Made by a program: the position numbers and the translations under genes. The notes beneath the pieces were generated by a model. It did not search any database and was not told the DNA's origin. It saw nothing but the letters and a program-made list of their open reading frames with translations. Of a stretch of 64,000 bases of DNA, positions 60,569 to 64,000 are shown piece by piece. Location: positions 109,242 through 173,241 of the forward strand of contig NZ_JAPDDP010000005.1 in NCBI RefSeq assembly GCF_027587195.1. The letters are read 5' to 3'. Source of the stretch: Solirubrobacter phytolaccae. Its GTDB lineage: Bacteria; Actinomycetota; Thermoleophilia; Solirubrobacterales; Solirubrobacteraceae. How positions within the stretch are numbered: the first letter of the stretch is position 1; the number at the start of each line of letters is the position of its first letter.

Positions 60569-62359
60569 GTGTCGTCGCGGGGCTTGAGTGCCCGGATGCT
60601 CAGACGCCTCTCACTTCTCCTGGCCGCGTCCGCCCTCGCGCTCCCCGCGACCGCCTCTGCGGCGACCGCCGATCTCGACCGCGGCTTCGGCGACCGCGGC
60701 GAGGTCAAGTTCCTCGCCGACCAGACCCGCGCGGTCGCGCTGCAGCCCGACGGGAAGCTCGTGCTCGTCGCCGATCACAAGAACGCCGTCGGCCGCGTGC
60801 ATCGACTCACCCGCGACGGCAAGCCGGACCCGACGTTCGGCGAGCAGGGCATGATCACGCTCGATCTGCCGGGCGGCACCGATCGTCTGCGCGCGGTCGT
60901 GATCCAACCCGGCGGGAAGATCGTCGTCGGCGGCTCGGTCAACGGCCGCTCACGGCTGTGGCGCTTCGACACGCACGGGCGACCCGACCCCAGCTTCGGC
61001 ACGGACGGCGTGGTCGCGGTCACGACCGAGAACACGACGGAGAACCTGACCGCGCTCACGATCGCGCCGGACGGCAAGCTCGTCGCCGCGGGTGAGACGG
61101 TCGCCGGGCTCGGCGACGCGATCGTCTGGCGCCGCCACGGGCACGACGGCTCACCCGACGCGACGTTCAACAACGGCGGCAAGTTCCACTTCGGCCTCGA
61201 TCCCGAGTCGCTGGACGGCGCGACCGGCGTCGCCGTGCAGGCCGACGGGCGCATCCTGGTGACGGGCAAGACGGACGCCGACGCGTTTGTCGCCCGGCTC
61301 GACCCGGTCATCAAGTTCGACGAGACGTTCCGCGAGAAGGGCAAGGTCCGGCTCGACGTCGGCGGGACCGAGGTCGGGCACGCGATCGCGGCGCTGCCCG
61401 ACGGCAAGATCGTCGTCGCGGGCCAGACGACCGTGGGCCACAACGGGATCGTCTGGCGGATGGACTCCACGGGCGCCCCCGACGGGACGTTCAATGGGAT
61501 CGGGGTCCAGTTCATCGACAGCGCCGCGGACGAGGTCGTCCGCGCGGTGCTGCCCCAGCGCGACGGCAAGCTCGTGCTCGTGGGCGGGACGACTGCAGGT
61601 GCGGGCGGCGGCGACAGCGCGTTCTACCGGCTCACGGAGGGCGGCAAGCTGGACGTGACGTTCGAGGGCGACGGCGCGATCGGCTACGACAGCGGCGCGG
61701 CCGAGACCCTGCACGGCGCGGCGCTGCAGGAGGACGGGAACATCGTCGGCGTGGGCACGTCGGGTGGCTACGGGATCGTCTACCGGCTGCTCGGCGACCC
61801 GCACGTGGTCACCGTCGGCGTGAGCGGGCCGGGCCGCGTCGTCTCCGACCCGGCCGGGCTCGACTGCCCGGGACGGTGCAGCGCGCCGTTCGACGTGGGG
61901 ACCGTGGTGCGGCTGCGGGCCTCGGTCGGCGCGAACGCCGGGTTCACGGGCTGGTTCGGGGCGCCGTGCACGGGCGGTGAGTGCGCGCTGAAGGTGCACG
62001 GGCCGCTCACGGTGGGCGCGGACTTCTTCGCGCTGCCGGCGCCGCCGGTGGTGGTGGAGGGTGGGCTGCCGCCGCGCTCGGGTGGCGGGCCGGGCACGCC
62101 GCCGCCGGATACGACCGCGCCGCGGATCACGCGAGCCTGGGTGGTTGGACGGACGATCAACTTCCGGCTCTCGGAGGCGGCGCGCGTGACGGCCACGGTC
62201 AAGCGCGGGAAGCGGGTGATCACGCGCGTGAGCGGTGACGGACGGTCGCTGAAGATCCGCAAGCGGCTTGCGCGAGGGCGCTACTCGGTGGAGCTCGTGG
62301 CGGTCGACGCGGCGCGCAACCGGTCGAGTCGGGTCGTGCTGCGGATGCGCGTGTCCTGA
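60569..62359 (+). CDS. Secreted delta-60 repeat beta-propeller protein
   Basis: An exported protein of 596 residues from GTG 60569, or 587 from ATG 60596 where the signal peptide starts (LRRLSLLLAASALALPATASA). It has at least seven delta-60 repeats of about 50-55 residues, each with a core such as GKLVLVADHKNAVGRVHRLTRDGKPDPTFGEQG or ALQPDGK...R...GSPDATFNNGG. A bacterial Ig-like/InlB-type segment follows (about 405-460, VSGPGRVVSDPAGLDCPGRCSAPFDVG in parts), then a Pro/Gly-rich linker and a C-terminal beta-domain (about 510-596) ending VVLRMRVS. It is probably a cell-surface or extracellular protein of unknown role. Confidence 0.87.
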   Translation: MSSRGLSARMLRRLSLLLAASALALPATASAATADLDRGFGDRGEVKFLADQTRAVALQPDGKLVLVADHKNAVGRVHRLTRDGKPDPTFGEQGMITLDLPGGTDRLRAVVIQPGGKIVVGGSVNGRSRLWRFDTHGRPDPSFGTDGVVAVTTENTTENLTALTIAPDGKLVAAGETVAGLGDAIVWRRHGHDGSPDATFNNGGKFHFGLDPESLDGATGVAVQADGRILVTGKTDADAFVARLDPVIKFDETFREKGKVRLDVGGTEVGHAIAALPDGKIVVAGQTTVGHNGIVWRMDSTGAPDGTFNGIGVQFIDSAADEVVRAVLPQRDGKLVLVGGTTAGAGGGDSAFYRLTEGGKLDVTFEGDGAIGYDSGAAETLHGAALQEDGNIVGVGTSGGYGIVYRLLGDPHVVTVGVSGPGRVVSDPAGLDCPGRCSAPFDVGTVVRLRASVGANAGFTGWFGAPCTGGECALKVHGPLTVGADFFALPAPPVVVEGGLPPRSGGGPGTPPPDTTAPRITRAWVVGRTINFRLSEAARVTATVKRGKRVITRVSGDGRSLKIRKRLARGRYSVELVAVDAARNRSSRVVLRMRVS

Positions 62360-62372
62360 GCGCGGAAACACT

Positions 62373-62429
62373 GGGGCTGGCCCTACCGTGCTCCGGTCGC
62401 GTGACCGGGAAAATGGTTCGGGCAGCCCC
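62373..62429. terminator. Two-level stem structure after the delta-60 gene
   Basis: Outer arms GGGGCTG (62373-62379) and CAGCCCC (62423-62429) enclose the hairpin CCGGTC-GCGT-GACCGG (62393-62408). It begins 14 bases after the stop. It may terminate the delta-60 message or act in the leader of the next gene; no known riboswitch pattern was recognised. Confidence 0.4.
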
Positions 62430-62472
62430 ACTTGACCCGTCGCTGGCGCCTTGAGACCGTCGTCCGGCGACC

Positions 62473-64000
62473 ATGAGCCGGCTTCGATCCACCACCGTTC
62501 TCTCGCCGTTGATCGAGCGAGACCCAGAGCTAGAGACGCTGCAGACCGCCGTGCGCGCGGGGCGCGGCGTGGTTGTCATCGAGGCGGCCGCGGGCCTGGG
62601 CAAGACCGCCCTGCTCGAGCAGGGCGCGGCCCTCGCCGGCGCCGACGGGTGGACGGTGCGGCGGGCCGCGCCGAGCCCGCTCGAGCAGCGGTTGCCGTTC
62701 GGCGTCGTGCGCGCGTTGCTGGAGGCGCCGGCCCGCGAGTACCCGGAGCTGATGGACGGCGCGGCGTGCGCCGCGGGCGAGCTGCTGCGCGACGGCGTCT
62801 CGCCGCACGGCGACTCCTCGCTGCTGACGATCGCGCACAGCACGCTGTGGTTCTGCTCCGCCTTGGCGTCGGAGGCGCCGCTGGCGCTGGTGGTCGACGA
62901 TGCCCAGTGGGCCGACCGGATGTCGCTCGGCGTGCTCGCCTACCTCGCGCGGCGGATCGAGGACCTGCCGCTGGCGCTGTTCGTCGGCACGCGCACGTCC
63001 TCGGACCTGCTGTCGCTGCTGGGCGGCGTGCGCACGGCGACCGTGCTGCACCCGCGCCCGCTGTCGGCGCGCGGTGCCGCCGAGCTGATCCGGCGCGTCG
63101 CGCCGGAGACACCCGGCCCGGTCTGCCGTGACCTCCAGCGCGCGACCGGCGGCGTGCCGTGGCTCATCACCGAGCTCGCGCTGACCGCGCCGGGCGAGAT
63201 CTCCGAGCCGGCCCGGGCCCGCGTGCGGCGCCGGCTGGCCGAGCTCGCGGCGCGTGAGCGGGCCGTGATCGAGGCGCTGGCCGTGGTCGGCGAGGACGCC
63301 TCGCCGCACGTGCTCGCCGAGGTCGCGGGCGTCTCCGTCGGCGAGGTCCCGCTCGCGCGCGACCTGCTCGTGGACGCCGGGCTGCTGGCCACGGACTGCG
63401 ACCACTTCGTGCACGGCGTGATCGCGACGGCGATCGCCGCCGAGCTGACGTGCGGGGAGCGCGAGCGCCTGCACCGCGCCGCGGCCCGCGCGCTGATCGG
63501 CGCCGGCGCGGACCCCCGCACGGTCGCCGGCCACCTGCTCGAGGTCAGCCCGTCCGCGAACCCGGAGATCACGGCCTGGCTGGTCGCCGCCGCCGAGGAC
63601 TCCCGCGGCGAGGAAGCGTCCACCTACCTGCGCCGCGCCCTGGACGAGGGCGCGCCGACCGACGACCGCGCGGCGCTCCTCGCCGCTCTGGGCATCGCGT
63701 CCTTCGACGCCGCTCTGCCCGACGCCCACGACTGGCTCCGCGCCGCCGCCGACGAGGGCGTGCGCACGGTCGACGTCGTCTCCCGCCTGGCCGGCCTCGG
63801 CGAGGCGCTGGACGACTCCGCGGCCGCCCTCGACGCCTACGTCGAGGACACGCCCGAGCACGCACGCCGAGTGGCCGCGCTCGTGGCAAGGCGCGACGAC
63901 GCTGGGGCCTCTCGCGGCGCGGCGGCGCGCGGCGACGGCGCGCACGGCGATGGCGCGCACGGCGATGGCGCGCACGGCGATGGCGCGCACGCGCACGGCG
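62473..64000 (+). CDS. AAA/STAND-type regulator (LuxR-family-like), 3' truncated by window edge
   Basis: An open frame of 509 codons that runs off the window; ATG 62473. It begins STTVLSPLIERDPELETLQTAV, then Walker A EAAAGLGKTALLEQGA and Walker B LALVVDDAQWADRMSLGVL, the start pattern of the large MalT/LuxR-type ATPase regulators common in actinobacteria, which end in a LuxR helix-turn-helix (not visible here). Helical repeats follow (HRAAARALIGAGADPRTVAGHLL, YLRRALDEGAPTDDRAALLAALG). The last 30 residues in the window include four GDGAH pentapeptides encoded by a 15-base tandem repeat, unusual for the family. It probably senses a ligand through its repeats. Confidence 0.82.
   Translation, partial: MSRLRSTTVLSPLIERDPELETLQTAVRAGRGVVVIEAAAGLGKTALLEQGAALAGADGWTVRRAAPSPLEQRLPFGVVRALLEAPAREYPELMDGAACAAGELLRDGVSPHGDSSLLTIAHSTLWFCSALASEAPLALVVDDAQWADRMSLGVLAYLARRIEDLPLALFVGTRTSSDLLSLLGGVRTATVLHPRPLSARGAAELIRRVAPETPGPVCRDLQRATGGVPWLITELALTAPGEISEPARARVRRRLAELAARERAVIEALAVVGEDASPHVLAEVAGVSVGEVPLARDLLVDAGLLATDCDHFVHGVIATAIAAELTCGERERLHRAAARALIGAGADPRTVAGHLLEVSPSANPEITAWLVAAAEDSRGEEASTYLRRALDEGAPTDDRAALLAALGIASFDAALPDAHDWLRAAADEGVRTVDVVSRLAGLGEALDDSAAALDAYVEDTPEHARRVAALVARRDDAGASRGAAARGDGAHGDGAHGDGAHGDGAHAHG
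63931..63990 (+). repeat. 15-bp tandem repeat inside the AAA regulator
   Basis: Four copies of GGCGATGGCGCGCAC start at 63931, 63946, 63961 and 63976; the first has GAC for GAT. Partial units flank them on both sides. In frame they encode Gly-Asp-Gly-Ala-His four times. The unit length keeps frame on expansion. Confidence 0.9.

Noticed and set aside
62373..62429. Known riboswitch class before the AAA regulator
   Set aside because: I could not match the conserved blocks to any class I know, so it is only described as a stem structure.
63931..63990. CRISPR-like or origin-type iteron repeat
   Set aside because: It lies inside a coding frame, the period is 15, there are no spacers, and no replication gene is near.

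Overview
High-GC, gene-dense chromosomal DNA from an actinomycete-like bacterium. I infer the order Solirubrobacterales (class Thermoleophilia; Solirubrobacter- or Conexibacter-like). The reasons are very GC-rich third codon positions, GTG starts and 1-4 base cistron overlaps, a LexA/ImuB/DnaE2 SOS set with actinobacterial GAAC-N4-GTTC boxes, a clpS-DUF2017 pair, cholesterol-oxidase-like and CstA/YbdD genes, and secreted LVIVD and delta-60 repeat proteins with a C-terminal domain I associate with this lineage. No tRNA, rRNA, CRISPR array, insertion sequence or prophage was seen. No stretch above 300 bases lacks a gene, counting the RNase P RNA gene.

Layout. 1-11.2 kb is a DNA-damage region: the lexA 3' end coupled to a zinc-ribbon protein, a 3-hydroxyacyl-CoA dehydrogenase, rnpB, imuB with two overlapping downstream cistrons (a tandem-repeat ORF and a DUF6504 protein), a DrrAB-type ABC exporter with a divergent TetR regulator, and dnaE2. 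11.3-15.3 kb holds a membrane cytochrome c, a c-di-AMP (ydaO) riboswitch ahead of an unknown membrane protein, a cysteine-less AhpD-fold protein with an HxlR regulator, and glnA. 15.2-18.2 kb has an MMPL transporter and an AbiEi/DUF559 protein. 18.2-24.8 kb has a YyaL protein divergent from ridA-ilvA, a secreted beta-propeller, an M24 peptidase and a CGNR regulator divergent from azlCD. 25.8-31.4 kb is one long run, cstA-ybdD-coaA-choD-like-clpS-DUF2017, almost all cistrons touching or overlapping.

31.4-39.3 kb has a PspC protein, a purine permease, a two-gene TPR-CHAT protease / LCAT-like lipase operon (the best candidate here for an undescribed system) and an ECF sigma factor with a membrane partner. 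39.3-47.8 kb has FtsH, a flavin disulfide reductase, a glyoxalase-fold operon, small membrane proteins, a class III aminotransferase and a Baeyer-Villiger-type monooxygenase. 47.8-64 kb is rich in secreted proteins: a TAP-like hydrolase, a vanadium haloperoxidase with an N-terminal DNRLRE domain, a DUF305 lipoprotein, two tandem LVIVD paralogues and a delta-60 propeller. It also has an iron-linked siderophore-interacting protein behind a 32-base palindrome and an AAA regulator that runs off the window.

Regulatory structure that can be read directly includes two strong LexA boxes, a TetR operator, the riboswitch, several hairpin terminators and three unusually long inverted repeats (44.03, 57.0 and 60.5 kb).
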